DNA of 60,000 nucleotides, taken from NCBI RefSeq assembly GCF_910592395.1, contig NC_088320.1:12214501-12274500 (forward strand), given 5' to 3'. The translations under genes were made by a program, and so were the position numbers. Under the pieces are notes generated by a model. The model had not been told where the DNA came from, ran no database searches, and was given only the letters and a program-made list of their open reading frames with translations. Source of the DNA: Lineus longissimus. Its lineage: Eukaryota > Nemertea > Pilidiophora > Heteronemertea > Lineidae. Shown here piece after piece: positions 31,019-43,429 of the stretch (positions are counted from its first letter, which is position 1; every line of letters starts with the position of its first letter).

Positions 31019-31517
31019 TACAGTCCTACCAGAAAGTAAATGTCCACAGGTTTTTTTAATATGACAGAGATAGAATAAGGTAATTGAATGCGGTTTTCAT
31101 CAGAAAATGGTACATCCAGTTGGTTATGTATATGCTCAGCTCATACATTAAGGATTGGGGGTCTTTATCAAAGGTTATAGAAGAGATAAAAATCCTAAGA
31201 AAAAATGTGCATTTGTCATGATTATCGAACACACCCTATGGAATTGCAAGTGCCAAAAAATTATGGTCATCAAGGACAGTTCATGGGCTCATTTGAATTT
31301 TTGAAAAGGCACATGAAATAAAAAAAGTGATTTTTGGACCTTTTTTGAAATGTTTGTTACAAAATGAAGGGATAGAATTAGGTGCATCCAAATACAACAT
31401 ATAATTATATGACCAACTAAATATACGAAACTCAGCTGAAAACCGCATTCAGATATCTTATTTTATCTCTGTGATATTTTTAAAAACGGTGGACATTTAC
31501 TTTCTGGCAGGACTGTA
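31019..31517. mobile_element. TA-flanked MITE between the FN2 exons
   Basis: CAGTCCTACCAGAAAGTAAA (from 31021) is inverted at the right end (TTTACTTTCTGGCAGGACTG, ending 31515). Inverted similarity runs about 85 bp, to AATGCGGTTTTCA. TA borders both ends. No coding sequence. It is located in the intron between the two FN2 exons. Confidence 0.9.
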
Positions 31518-31584
31518 CATGCAGCCAACGGCCACGTCTTTGTAAGGGACTTTTGAGGTTTTTGCAAGCGTCCTAAAACCCCAC

Positions 31585-31749
31585 CTTTACAGTATCCCCA
31601 TTTCTTGTCTCTGTCATAGTGCTTGGTCACGGAACACCAGGGTTTCCTGGCCCTAAGCAAGGTGCAGGAATAGTGGATTCGCCCCTTCGCCTCGAAAGGG
31701 AACACGCATGGTTTCACCTGGCCGGTTGCTCCGTACGTCTTTATCTCCC
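31585..31749 (-). CDS. fibronectin type II domain exon, first
   Basis: Acceptor TTCTACTTTTAG, donor GTGGGG; 165 nt, phase 1-1, the usual symmetrical FN2 exon. It codes TYGATGQVKPCVFPFEAKGR, HYSC, PWCSVTKHYDRD and KWGYCKG. All four Cys are present. The upstream exons with start codon and signal peptide were not found in this window, so the gene's 5' end is unknown. Confidence 0.85.
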
Positions 31750-31789
31750 CTAAAAGTAGAATAATTTCCATCGTTGCATTAAGCCTGGC

Positions 31790-33180
31790 TCCCTCTCAAC
31801 ATTCTCTGGTCAAAGTAGAAATTGGCCAAGACTGGCCAATCAGAAGCAAGCATTCTAAGCATTCTCCAAGCGAACATAATCACTCACACAACGTAGTGAG
31901 TGTAATGGTTACGTATGTATAAAGTGTAAACAAAATTCATATATCCATCATGTCCATCGAATCTGAAAAAAATTGTGCAGAGCCACGACAATTCTGGTTC
32001 CGGTACAGTTTGTCGCATTCCATACGGGCCGCGCGTTGGCCGATCCTGCATTCACGACGCACCGCACCCACAGTTACCACGTCGGACGTGATTCCCATTG
32101 TTTCCTTCCTCGTGACGCAATTATTTCATGACGTCATGAGCCATTGACCATTCACGCAAGTAGATTTATTCACACCGGCGCCACTGAAGTGCGGGTGTGG
32201 GACATCATGTATTTAAAAATCGTCTGCTAGGACATACAAGACAACGTCGGCGGAGACAGTTGTGACATTTCATTGCAGACAAAGCAAACGTCCTCTTCTT
32301 CTCGATTTACGTACTTTACTTCAAAAAAGTCAGTTTTAACACTACTAAATCCAGATCCAGTCACGTGATTTCTAGTAACTGCCAAACTTGACCCAGTGCC
32401 AGAACTGTGAAGTAATGATGTAGGTCACGTGGTCAGAGTGCAGGCGTTCCCGTACCGCCTGGCTATCCGATTTAGCATCTCGCGTTCCGGAACGACATCA
32501 GCGCCTCTAGTGTCAAGATCGTAAATTTGCCATTCTTGATTTTGGCGCCAAACGAATCCAAAAAAACGCGTTAAAACAATTAAGAATATATCAGCTATAA
32601 AAAATTCGTTATCAACTAACTGGTGAAGAAACATACACAAATATCTAGGCTAGCAGGTGGAAAATGCGATTATTATTTCACCACAAAGAGCTGATTGTCC
32701 GCAGATATGAGACAGCTACCGGGGCGGGGACTATTTCTTTATGGGGCCTTATGGTTCAGCGTCTCCAAGGAATTCTATTTTTAGAGTCCAATGGGGGGGG
32801 GGGGGGGGTGAAGGGGGTGGGCCTTCCCCTTAATGTACTGACTAAAACCTGTCACTTTCAGAGAACGGGGAGGGGGTTTGGGGGACTCATCCCCCAATGT
32901 ACTGGCTCAATATGTCAGAAGGACGGGGGTTTGGGGGGCTCCCCCATGTCAAACAGTTGTGTGAGTTCACTAGAGCTTGCTCTTCACATATTATTCAAGC
33001 AGATTGACCGCCTCACCACACTACTATCACTGTGCAGGACGTCATTCAAGATAACGTGTGCAAAACACTTCGGCTGCAAATGATGGCGTCACGAAAAATA
33101 CATGGAACACAAAATGAAGTTCAGACCGATATATCCGCAATGTTGATCAAGCTGAATGTCTAATCATGTTGTGATTTAAG
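31790..33180. other. no gene seen; poly-G and G-rich direct repeat
   Basis: A (G)13 tract at about 32796 is followed by two to three diverged units of AATGTACTG(A/G)CT...GGGGG..TTGGGG to 32945. The frames here are composition artefacts. The first exon of the FN2 gene may hide in this interval, but I cannot place it. Confidence 0.5.
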
Positions 33181-33182
33181 AA

Positions 33183-33350
33183 ATTGAACCCGAGGCGGAG
33201 GACCTTGGTTGAGTTACCAAGACACTCGAGGGTGGAGCTAAAATACAGTCCAAACCCGAGCCGATAGGCGAGGGTTTGGACGAAATTTTAGCTCCACCCG
33301 AGAGTGTCTTGGTAACTCAACCAAGGTCCGAAGCCGAGGGTTCAATTTCT
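33183..33350. repeat. 168-bp near-perfect palindrome (foldback MITE)
   Basis: AATTGAACCCGAGGCGGAGG...TTTGGA on the left is mirrored by the right arm ending CGAGGGTTCAATTT. Arms are about 75 bp with few mismatches and a loop of about 15 bp. Transcripts would form a long hairpin. Confidence 0.9.
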
Positions 33351-34015
33351 ATTCTAAAATACCTCAAACTTAAAAAGATAGGCCACGAAAATAACTTGAA
33401 TATGTGCGAATTTGGCAAATTCTATCCATCGCCGGCCCGGAGCGCCGGTAGCGCCGTGGTTTACATTATGTTACGGCAACGTTACAGAAAATGAGACATG
33501 TACATTTAGGAAGTCCGCATCGGTTCGCTCAAGTGATGCTAAAATCCGCGCAAATGGGCTATTTGGAGCGTTTTTCTCGGCAAATATGTGTAGTGCTCAT
33601 TAAAAAACTTAGGGTGGTTGATGCTTCCTTGGCTAACTTGTGTTTGAAGCAGTGTTTTGAGAGCATCAAACTTCTGAAGTGAGCTGAAATTCCGTACGGG
33701 GTGACGTGTGCATGGTTTCCACATTTTAGTGCAACCCGATGGAACTTTGGTAGAGCATCTTGGTTGCGTGTCCAAAACACTCCACTCCCAGAACGAGGCT
33801 GATGCATTTTCCATTTAAAAGTTGACTTTACGGTACCAATGTATTTTAGAATACTATATCAGAGTACTCGGTTGTGAGAATACAGTGTATACAGGTTGAT
33901 ATGATTTTATTGATCTGACTGACCGCATTACCATGCCCTATCTAACATCGCAGAACAATATAACACCGTCCTGTCCTGCCAGTAAATATAGGGCTTAACC
34001 CCTTGCCTCCCTAGA

Positions 34016-35028
34016 GGGGACGATATATCGTCCCCTATATTTTGTCTCGCGTATACATTGTATAGGCCATGGGACGAGTGGCAAAAATGTGTCTAGAAAA
34101 AGGATTCCGTTTGACAAATTAGCGGGCAAATTGAAAACAGTCGTTTTTGGGTAATATGGGGGTGCTTTCAATTTTTTTTCTCCCGCGTAAAGTTGCACAT
34201 TAAGTCAGAAATGAGACCCTTAATAGGGCCTAATGGTCCCAAAGTAGGGGTCAAAAAGTTAATGTCATCGAAACATGTCAACATGGGTATCAACATGAAG
34301 GTCTATGGGGGTACTTTAACATTGCATAGTTTTTGGCCCCCTTAACGAACCGTGGGACCCCCCAGGGAGGGTCAAAAAGGGCAAAAGTGGTAACTTTGAC
34401 CCTGTCCCACAATCTTCATAGGGACTATAAATGGATAAAAACTGTTTTATTTGACAGTAATCGTATAGACCTTCAAAATGATACCAAGACAACACTCTCG
34501 GGGTAAGGGTTGCCGAGATAGTAATTTTGACCCCTTTTTAGGCTCCAAATTTAAGATCTCGAAAACCTTTTGTCCAAGGGTGTCGTCATGGGTATCTATG
34601 AAAAGGCCTATGTGAGTACTGTCGAATAAAACATTTTTTATCCACATGCGGTGCCCATGAAGCTCATGGGAGGCGGTCAAAGTTTCCACTTTTGCCCTTT
34701 TTGACCCTCCCTGGGGGGTCCCACGGTTCGTTAAGGGAGCCAAAAGCTATGCAATGTTAAAGTACCCCCATAGACCTTCATTTTGATACCCATGTTGACA
34801 TGTTTCGATGACATCAATTTTTTTACCCCTACTTTGGGACCATTAGGCCCTATTAAGGGTCTCATTTCTGACTTAATGTGCAACTTTACGCGGGAGAAAA
34901 ATTGATTTTTGAAATCAGCACCCCCATATTACCCAAAAACGACTGTTTTCAATTTGCCCGCTAATTTGTCAAACGGAACTTCACATTTTTCACACTCGCC
35001 CCATGGCCTAGTAGGGACGATATTGTAT
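34016..35028. mobile_element. 1-kb element with ~380-bp inverted arms
   Basis: The left arm (about 34016-34410) and right arm (about 34665-35028) are inverted copies. Examples are GCGGGCAAATTGAAAACAGT, GTCAGAAATGAGACCCTTAA, CATGTCAACATGGGTATCAA and CGAACCGTGGGACCCCCCAG, each found inverted on the other side. The outermost shared word is GGGACGATAT. Arm identity is high by eye. The 250-bp centre is not repeated. No transposase is present. Confidence 0.9.
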
Positions 35029-35625
35029 AGAACTCGCGGTACAGGTTAGACACTATTGCACGGTGTATTAGTGTCCCTGGTGAGCTGCAGGAGACTTTAT
35101 TTAGTTTTAATATATTTTGAAAGTAAAGGTGGTACCATACCGGAGAAGGGGTTTAATTATACTAATAAATATGGCATTTACCTCTGATAAGCCTTCTTCA
35201 TGCAAGTGTAAGCTCAATATTTTTGTAATTTTAAACCCTCCACTATACAGATTAGATGAACGTTATTGAAAAATTCGTCAAACAATTTAATCAGACTTAA
35301 AGGACCACAATACGCAATATTGGTTCTAGTTTTTCGATTTGCCGCTGGGGTTCCGTCGTTGGATGTCAGCTTATCGACCGGGTCGGAATGAATGAAAGCC
35401 CTCTACGGATCTCATGCTCTTTTCCAAAAGAATATCCAAAAATAACTCAAATCGCGGCGTCATTTCGGGCAGCAAACATCCCCTTTTTCCAAGTAACTCA
35501 AATAAAGACAACAAGAACCAGTTGATGGATAACGTTATTCAATTGCCATTTCATCTGTAAACTACCATCAAAATATAAATGTTACTATTTATTATGAATT
35601 TGATCATTTTGTATGTAGTTTATTT

Positions 35626-35946
35626 GTGTCCGAAATTAGAAAACAAAACGGAGTGTATCTTTACGGTGACTTCCTTATTCGCCATTTCCATATTCGTCAG
35701 TTTCCACATTTGCCAAATTCGCCAAATTTAAAAGTTAGGCGCATTGTGAAGGTTTTCAAGGGATCGGATGGGCGCGCGCGAAACGTAACCAAAAAGATCG
35801 CGTCCAGTGTCTATGACCGACCAATCACGAAAATCGTGGTTCTGTATCTCGCAGGGGCTTGGGTAAATGAAAAGATTACTTCAATCGCCGGGGGGAGTGT
35901 TTCGCTGAAAATATCGAAACGGAAATGTTATTCTAATAGTGTTTGA
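35626..35946 (+). pseudogene. BEL/Pao retrotransposon fragment (DUF5641-like tail)
   Basis: The frame reads NLKVRRIVKVFKGSDGRARN then VYDRPITKIVVL, matching the C-terminal domain of BEL/Pao polyproteins (RV..V.PG.DG..R.V......RP...L..L). Flanking integrase, RT or LTRs were not found, so this is an isolated scrap. Confidence 0.6.
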
Positions 35947-36199
35947 AAAGCCCGCGTTAAAAGTTAGGCATTCGACGCGAGTTACGCCTTGTACAAATGA
36001 TCGCGGGATCAGAGCGCATGACTTGTTTTATGCAACCTCACGGTATTCGCGCTTCTCGCGGCCAGAAGTCAACTTGGAGCAACAGCTGACGGATCGCGGC
36101 CCATTTCGGGCAAACCCTTTTTATCATATTACAAAAACAAGAAAAAACAGAATATGTTAATTCGTACGTTACATTTATCATATCTAAACACTCGTTTAA

Positions 36200-38730
36200 T
36201 CACTTGTTATTTTATGCAGGCTTTTTGGTGCTACAGACATTTAGTTAATTCGCTTGTTTCTATCACCAGCTTAAATCATCAGCGTTGAGAACATTTGCGT
36301 TCAAAAGACTAGGATTACGGCAAATTGAGTTTAATTAGGGCTCTGTGATATTTGTTCAATATTTAAAGTACCGTGGAAATTGTTTATTCAGAGGTTTTAA
36401 AACCGCCACTTTTCTGTGTATTCAAACTGTACAATCTATTACAGGTTTCGAATAAAACTATTATCTCGATGATCCAACATTCCTTCCCATCATTCTGTGT
36501 CCTGGCCGGACACGCCAGTGTGCTCTGAATCAGTATACACCAGGGCCCGTATTCATAAAGCTACCTAAAGGGTAACTCGTGTCAAATTTCACCATATAAT
36601 GTTTTAGCTGTTTTTGACAAATGACTACGTCACTTTCTCATAAATCGGTAAGGTTTTCGAATCGAAATGCACATTTTCTAGAAATTGATGGTTTAATCCC
36701 GCCCGGACGGCTCGCTTCGATGCTGTTTCGTTGATGACGTAACAACATGAACATTTTCGCGGTCACGGTGGTTTACATTCAGCGATTTTATAATAAATCT
36801 AATCAAAAATGGATGTTGTAAATCACATCATAGTATCACTTTAAGTCAAAGTGGGGCACCTAAAATGCATAAGTTAAGGTGGGGTACTTACTTAAAATCA
36901 GTCATTTTTCATAAATATGCTTAAGTCAGGTTGCCCACTCAAATCGAATCTTAGATTTGAGACACATCCGGGGCAGTCTTAACTCGATGTGGACTGGTTC
37001 TTTCAGTTCATTTTTAGCACGGCGCTCTTCGGAGATGAGTTTGTTGATGTTGGCTTGGCAACATGAAATTGCACACAGGCGTGCAATTCGCAGGGAAAGC
37101 GGTTTTCGTGATCGCCTCCATCCACAAGACTTCTAAGACGACTTATAATTATATCAGTGATATCAGTTTGATCGGCAAACATTATTCTTGTGAGGGATGA
37201 CCACGAATCGAAAACTAGGAGGAATTACACGCTGCCTCATGAGTTAAAACTGCTGGCGACTCTCCGGTTTACAATTTTTACCCTTGCGGATAATTCCAAC
37301 AGCTGGTGATAGTGTCAACATTTCCAAACCAACCACGAGTCGAGTAATTGTGGAGGTAACAACCTCACTGAACCAAATTTCTGAAACAAGATGACACTCC
37401 TCAATTATCTATTTTTATTCTTCGATTTCACGGTGTTATCAGTGTGGTCGATCGAATGCCTACAGTACTTGTATTCTAGGACCTTCGTTTAAAGAGTGGA
37501 GATAATATGAGACGTTGGGAAGGAGATGAGGTCATCCTTAGGGGTATCCATTGCGGCCTTAGCTTATGACGCCATTTTTGAACCCTAACATCCCCGGGCA
37601 ACGAGTATACAATTGTGTACAGAAAAATGATTTGTAATTTGCACTAATGAATAACCACGATCAATAAATAAAGATATAATTTATAGGCAGAAATCAACAA
37701 GAAATATGACACGGGTACCTGATGTGTCTTTTGAAGAAAGATAAATGTTACACTCAAACGTAAGCGTTCATCCTGGCTAAGTTGGGCGTTGAGTAGTTTT
37801 TTTGAATCCCATTTTAGTTGGGGAACTTTGGGAAGTTGACCACTTCGGGTTTTATAGCACTTAAGTTAAGAACTTTTATGTATATGGGCCCAGATGCCAG
37901 TTGTAAGATCATGGAGGTATGACTTACCCCGAAATATAGCTCCATCCACCCTTTAATATATATTATGTCAAAGTCAGGATTACCAACAAATGAGGCATGG
38001 ACAAAAACTGTGCAACCGCCATTCACCTTTTTCGCCTCTGTAAAAATGACACAATTTATCCTATTTTGGTCAACAAGCCATATTTCATTCCACTATGACT
38101 TGACAATGCAAGGCTATAGTCAGTTACGTTGTTATGATATTGCACTAAATCACAACTGCGTCCATGACTGTGTTATATCCGCCTTAAACAGTCAAGGGTC
38201 GCCAGTGACTTTGCCCATATGACATGTAGGACTCCGCTGCCTAGGTGTAGATGTCAGATGCGAATTCGCATGCGATGTTGTCAGCCTTAACCCGCAGTGG
38301 GTAAAGATGGTTTCATGACAACTGCAATCAATCACACAATCACTCCACTTTGTAAAAAGCAACCTTTGTACTGGCCTTGCATGTTGCAGCAACGGTTTGG
38401 TATCTGCGGTTTTGGTTACATTGCACCATTCCAGAGTCAAGCCGACGAACCTTCCACAATTTATGCTCATACTCTGATACGTCATAGAAATCAACCCACG
38501 GTGCCTAAACCGTTACCTGTAGGTAACGGTTACTGCAACCTGTATTTGTATACCAATCATTCTTGCATCACCATAAAAAGATGGATCCAAATACAGAACA
38601 CACAGTATAATGTTACAGATAGTCCTCCTCAGTCATGGGGCGGGGAGGGGGGGGGGGGGGGGGGTAATAGGAGGTACACAATCTCAAATAATGTCAAACA
38701 ATCAATAAACTTTGTTAATGTTAAGAAAAT
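36200..38730. other. no gene seen
   Basis: AT-rich sequence with short frames only. A CAGGGCCCGTATTCATAAAG word at 36542 resembles ends of repeats in other marine invertebrates, but no second end was found. A (G)n tract interrupts at about 38640-38664. Confidence 0.5.
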
Positions 38731-38738
38731 GTAGGCTA

Positions 38739-39060
38739 CAGGAACCGGATAAAACAACAAACAAGCAACTAACCAATTTATAAGTGTTACCAACTCCTCG
38801 AGGCTTCAGGAACCAGATAAAACAGACAACAATAATAATCAATTCTATGAAATTGTGTTACCGTTAACACCTCGAAGCTTCAGGAACCAGATAAAACAGA
38901 CAACAATAATAATCAATTCTATGAAATAGTGTTACCGTTAACTCCTCGAGGCGTCAGGAACCAGATAAAACAGACAACAATAATAATCAAATCTATGAAA
39001 CAGTGTTACCGTTAACACCTCGAGGTTTCAGGAACCAGATAGAATAGAAAACAATGATAA
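38739..39060. repeat. 74-bp minisatellite, 4-5 copies
   Basis: CAGGAACC(A/G)GATAAAACA starts at 38739, 38807, 38881, 38955 and 39029 (periods 68, 74, 74, 74). Units contain GTGTTACCGTTAACACCTCG, itself a partial palindrome. Copies are very similar. Confidence 0.95.
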
Positions 39061-39380
39061 TCCCTAAGAAATAAAATCATATTTGGACATTATTGACGAG
39101 AAAGTCGCCAAGCCGGTATCTTCCACCATCAATATTATTGTCACGTGCTGTAGTCGATCTCCTCACCAGAGGGTCGTTCTTCACCAAAGTCTTTGCCCCT
39201 GGCAGCAAAATGTGAGGATCGAGGTGACTGATAAAGATTATATAAAAGCACAAATTACATCAAAATTCTCAATTTGGTTATTCTATTGTCGATTGATAAT
39301 ATTCTGTAATTTCAGAAAGATAAGAATAAAAATCTTGATGCTCTTTTTTCGTCACGGCAATTTTGACGATGTTAAAAAGT

Positions 39381-39405
39381 GCGCCATTTTGCACAAAATG
39401 GCGCC
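39381..39405. repeat. 25-bp hairpin GGCGCCATTTTG type
   Basis: GCGCCATTTTGCACAAAATGGCGC is an almost perfect palindrome. It could be a cruciform or a small regulatory site; the context gives no function. Confidence 0.7.
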
Positions 39406-39734
39406 GTTGTTGTCAGCGGTTTACACATGTAACATGCAATGACATGTTTTCGCGAGGAGATGTAATCTCTAAACCTATTTTTAGACTGTCTGAAACGAGC
39501 CGTCTTCGAAATCAAGTTGGTTTCGAAATGACTTCCAAATTCACTTGAGATTTTAACCAACTTTCGTCTATCGATTTGGCTTTAAAATATGTTTTTCATC
39601 AACTGTTAAGAGTACTTGTTAACCTGGTAGTGCTTAAAAAGCTATTCATGTTATGGTTATAAGCGCATGCACTGTGTTTATTACACACTCGATACGAAAG
39701 GTTTTTTCTGGAGTAATGGCCGGTGATGAGAGAG

Positions 39735-39787
39735 TTAAGACGGTAAAAGAAAGCTTCTTTGAAGCATGTTTTTCTTTTATCGTCTTA
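39735..39787. repeat. imperfect hairpin, 18-bp arms
   Basis: TTAAGACGGTAAAAGAAA pairs with TTCTTTTATCGTCTTAA across a loop of about 15 bp. Confidence 0.7.
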
Positions 39788-39799
39788 AGTTATAAGACT

Positions 39800-42700
39800 A
39801 ATACCTGGAGTGGTTTTCGGTAATACTTTACTCTCGACTTTAAACGACCAGTTCAGCGTGTAGTTTTTCCAGCCCCTTTTCGACAATAAGGCGGTCATAA
39901 TTTAGCAATGCTATAACGCTCATGTGTAATCTCAGCTTTGCCACTCATTGAAGAAATGGTGTCGATTACTAGTGATTCGTCAGAATACCAGAATGAAAAC
40001 CAGCCGGTTACGTCAAATCTGTCAATTTAGTGCTGAACTAGCCAATCCAGACAGAATTTGTACTTGAAGACATGCCTCCATTCATAAATGTGGCTATGCA
40101 GTATTGTAATCGTGGATTTGGGCATGGCCAACGGACTGGTCGTTTAAAACCGAGAATTAAGTATATGGATTTCTTGCCCCCATGCAAATATTTCTCAAAA
40201 GATTATTTTCATAGGATGTCAACATGTTATTTTCATTCATCCCAAATTGATCTTATGAGTACATAACTACAATGAGATGTACCTACATCATAAAGTCTCA
40301 TCTCATGAAATGTAAATACACGTACTACAGTTTTGTCAAGATCTTAACAATACCCTATTTGTTTTTCTGTACTGCAAAATCAGTCAGGAGTCCTTGTGAC
40401 CTACTACATGTAGCCACAAGAAGGCAGTCGGGTCAACTTCTGGCTAATTTCACAGGTGGTGTCGTTGGAAATTCATCTACCAGACTACCACCACAAGTAT
40501 TGCCCTTCTCGGTTTGTTGAAGAACTAGACAGCCAGATAAAATAACCAGAGCTTATGTCCAGCTTATGTTTCCTGGTTCTCTTGGGTCAAGTGCCATGTC
40601 AGAACAGTTTTGACTGGATAATCAAGCATCTGGCCGGATAATCAGGAAAATCCCCTTCGAGTTCAGTCTGACAAAATCTCAGAGGCATTCATTCCCATCA
40701 GTTAACAAATGCCACTCATGAAAACAAGCAATCTCCTCAAAGGCAACACACTGGCGTCCACATCAACTGACACGAGTTGCAAGTGATGACAGTCTCCTCC
40801 AAAGGTACACCTTTCTTGAGAGGTCAACATCAACTAACTAAACCAGGTTGCTCTGTCGTGAGACTCCGTACATCCTTAGATCCGAGAGAGGAATTACAAA
40901 AACTACAGTAATACTATTATTTGATTGTCGCTTCATGATGATCAAAGTTCACAATATTTGAGGTTATCACTTATAAGTGAGATCCTTACACTTCAGAATC
41001 TACCTTTACACTAACTACTTCAAATCAAGATTCCTATTTGATGCTAAGCGTGGGCGTGAGTGGGCGAGATTTGGAGAGACCAGGCCCTGTTCTGTTCAGG
41101 ACCACCAATGGGTTACAATCGTACAATCGTTAATCGGTAAAGACTGAAGCAAATTACTTATTTCTTAGAACGGAAGTTATCCGCCTACACAAGAGGCAGC
41201 AGAAGGAAAGTCCAAAGCATTCTTTACGATGTGCCGCCAAGCCTAGCAACACAATAGATAGAGTATGTCTTTCATTACTATGACAATATACAGTTTCTCT
41301 CCACCCACGCACCATAAGAACTCAAATTCCTCAATCCAACACAACTTCCTTGATCTGACCGATCCAATTAGGTCCTATTTACAATGTATTTAACTCAAGC
41401 GTAATGCCTGGTGATTCTCAAGGATCCCGGAAGCAAAAATGATTTACTGTTTATTTATAAACACAGACTTGCAACCAATTAATCAAATATCGAAATTTCA
41501 AACTGAATCTAAAACTAATATCATAAAGTCCAAATCGTCAGCCACACAGGTGATGAAGACGGGTCTCCTCCATTGCTTCTTGGATATGTTTCTCATTCAA
41601 ATCGTGCCAATTAAAACACCTTATTACCCAGTACCAAGTTTGTTACCCCAGTACCAACTACGGTTTTCTTCACTTGCCAATTTAGGTGGCATATAGCACC
41701 TACTGATAGCTATAGCATATTTAGAGGCAATGTAGATGCCTAGCACCACCCAAATCTGGCAACTAAAGTCATAGTCACAACCTTGACAGTGTCTGGCAAC
41801 ATGTACATGAGCAATTATCAAACAAAGTTGATAAACTTTCTTTGAACAAGCAACCACATTTGTATGTAATCTACACCCAAAATCAAAGTCTCATTCCCCT
41901 GAAGACCAAAGAGCAAGATACACCCCTAGTTTTGGTGAACTATTTTCACTCTTATAAGCTCTTGGCCAAGAGGCATTAAAATTGTTTTTGTTGAAATCGT
42001 GAGCTTTTTCAATTTAAGTCCGTTAGTCACAGGCGAGGGTTAATGAATGTCATGTAATTTCTATAAACTGACATCACCACGTGATAACAATTACAATGTA
42101 CGCCTTGGACGATTTCCATGAGCATGTGACCCTAATCAGGCCTTTCATAACGGAATGTGTATATTCAATAATTTGCTTGCTAGACAAGTTGGTCATGGTG
42201 GCCGGATAAGTCATACTATGCAGTATATATCAAGCATAATATATATCATACTGGTAATTAATCTCTACCTAGGGTGACACAGACTGCAAGAATTAGGCTT
42301 GTTTATTTACATCAGGTTATGTAATAATCAGCAGTGACCCATATCCTCAACTCTAGATTAGTAATAGGGAGGGCGGCTGATCAATGGAACACAATCCTTG
42401 CCATTGTTTGGGTTTGAGGAATTAGGCTCACATTCCGGTTGGGAACAATGGACGATCTTGAGGGAAAATAACATATCAACCGAATCGGGATCAAGGGCTC
42501 TAGAAACGTAATGAACGAGGGTTGTTACACTAATCATCAATTGAAAACATTATCAGGAAAGCAATGACCGACGGGAAGAACTGCGCACTGACGACATGCT
42601 GCCAAAATACTGCCATTAATCTGCAATCTGTAACGGCCAGTTGATCGTACAAAACTAAACACGATCGCATCATCGCAAAAATACTCTCATAAAAAAAACA

Positions 42701-42890
42701 ATCATTTTCATAGCAATAATGATGATTTGTATTTATAACGAGGGCAGTTTACAGATAGAATAAACATCGAGAAGCATCATTCGGGTTGGAATGCTTGTTT
42801 TACTTTCTTGAATGCTCTGATAAATCGTGTGTTTGCAGCGCAAGCGAAACCACAAAAAAACCGTACACGGGACAGAACACGACTCTCAGA
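39800..42890. other. no gene seen
   Basis: About 3 kb of AT-rich sequence. Frames are below 90 codons, not recognised, and lack splice or composition support. Confidence 0.5.
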
Positions 42891-42898
42891 ACGGGAAA

Positions 42899-43429
42899 TT
42901 AAGAGATCGCTGCTCGGTCAATTTTGACACTAGAGACGCTGTTTTGCTCATTTGCATAATAAAGACGGCGTAGCTTAGCTCGTTTCAGAATTGAATACAG
43001 TGTCCCTTTGAAAGATATTTTGAAAGTGAAGCTGATAGCATTCTGGAGGGGGGGGGGGGGGGGGGGGTATATGATACCAATGTGGCCTTTACCTATGACA
43101 AGCCTTTCCATCCAGATGTACAATCCGACTTTGTTCAATTTTGAAACCTCCATATTCTCTTTGTGTGATGAATACATGATGCAAATACGTCGTGTTTTGG
43201 TTGCAACACTAAAACCAATCACCCTTCTTCCCTGACACAGCGAACAAGAACACTGTAGTATAGATCTTGTTGAGATTACCTCCTCCGTGATCAGACGGCT
43301 TACCCAGTGAACACGCTCGAAGATTTTCCTCGAATTGATCATTTGAGTGGAACATAAAGAGATCGTGGCGGTCTTCAAGAACGCACTGGCCACTGTCAGA
43401 ACGACCCAGTGGGCCACTTCATGAGCCAT
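42899..43429 (-). CDS. unrecognised paralogue, N-terminal exon, poly-G damaged
   Basis: The minus-strand frame starts MAHEVAHWVV at 43429 and reads INSRKIFERVHWVS, STRSILQCSCSL, VIGFSVATKTRRIC and YIWMERLVIGKGHIGIIYP. Then a poly-G tract on the plus strand (about 43050-43067) turns it into a Pro run. A diverged copy with the same start, order and key residues lies at 51198-51560 on the same strand. Conserved positions (IFERV.W, TRS.LQCS, GFSV, KLNK.G..IWMER, IIYP) over otherwise diverged sequence suggest past selection on protein. I do not recognise the family. This copy is probably a pseudogene because of the poly-G tract. Confidence 0.5.
   Translation of the reverse strand: MAHEVAHWVVLTVASAFLKTATISLCSTQMINSRKIFERVHWVSRLITEEVISTRSILQCSCSLCQGRRVIGFSVATKTRRICIMYSSHKENMEVSKLNKVGLYIWMERLVIGKGHIGIIYPPPPPPLQNAISFTFKISFKGTLYSILKRAKLRRLYYANEQNSVSSVKIDRAAIS
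43049..43067. repeat. poly-G tract inside an ORF
   Basis: About 18 G residues replace the region where the paralogue at 51198 has the end of its open frame. Confidence 0.9.

Noticed and set aside
32160-32240. Possible TATA-type promoter (ATGTATTTAAAAATCG)
   Set aside because: No downstream exon with a start codon or donor could be identified on the plus strand.
36542-36980. Possible MITE starting CAGGGCCCGTATTCATAAAG
   Set aside because: The terminal word is suggestive, but no inverted partner or target duplication was found.
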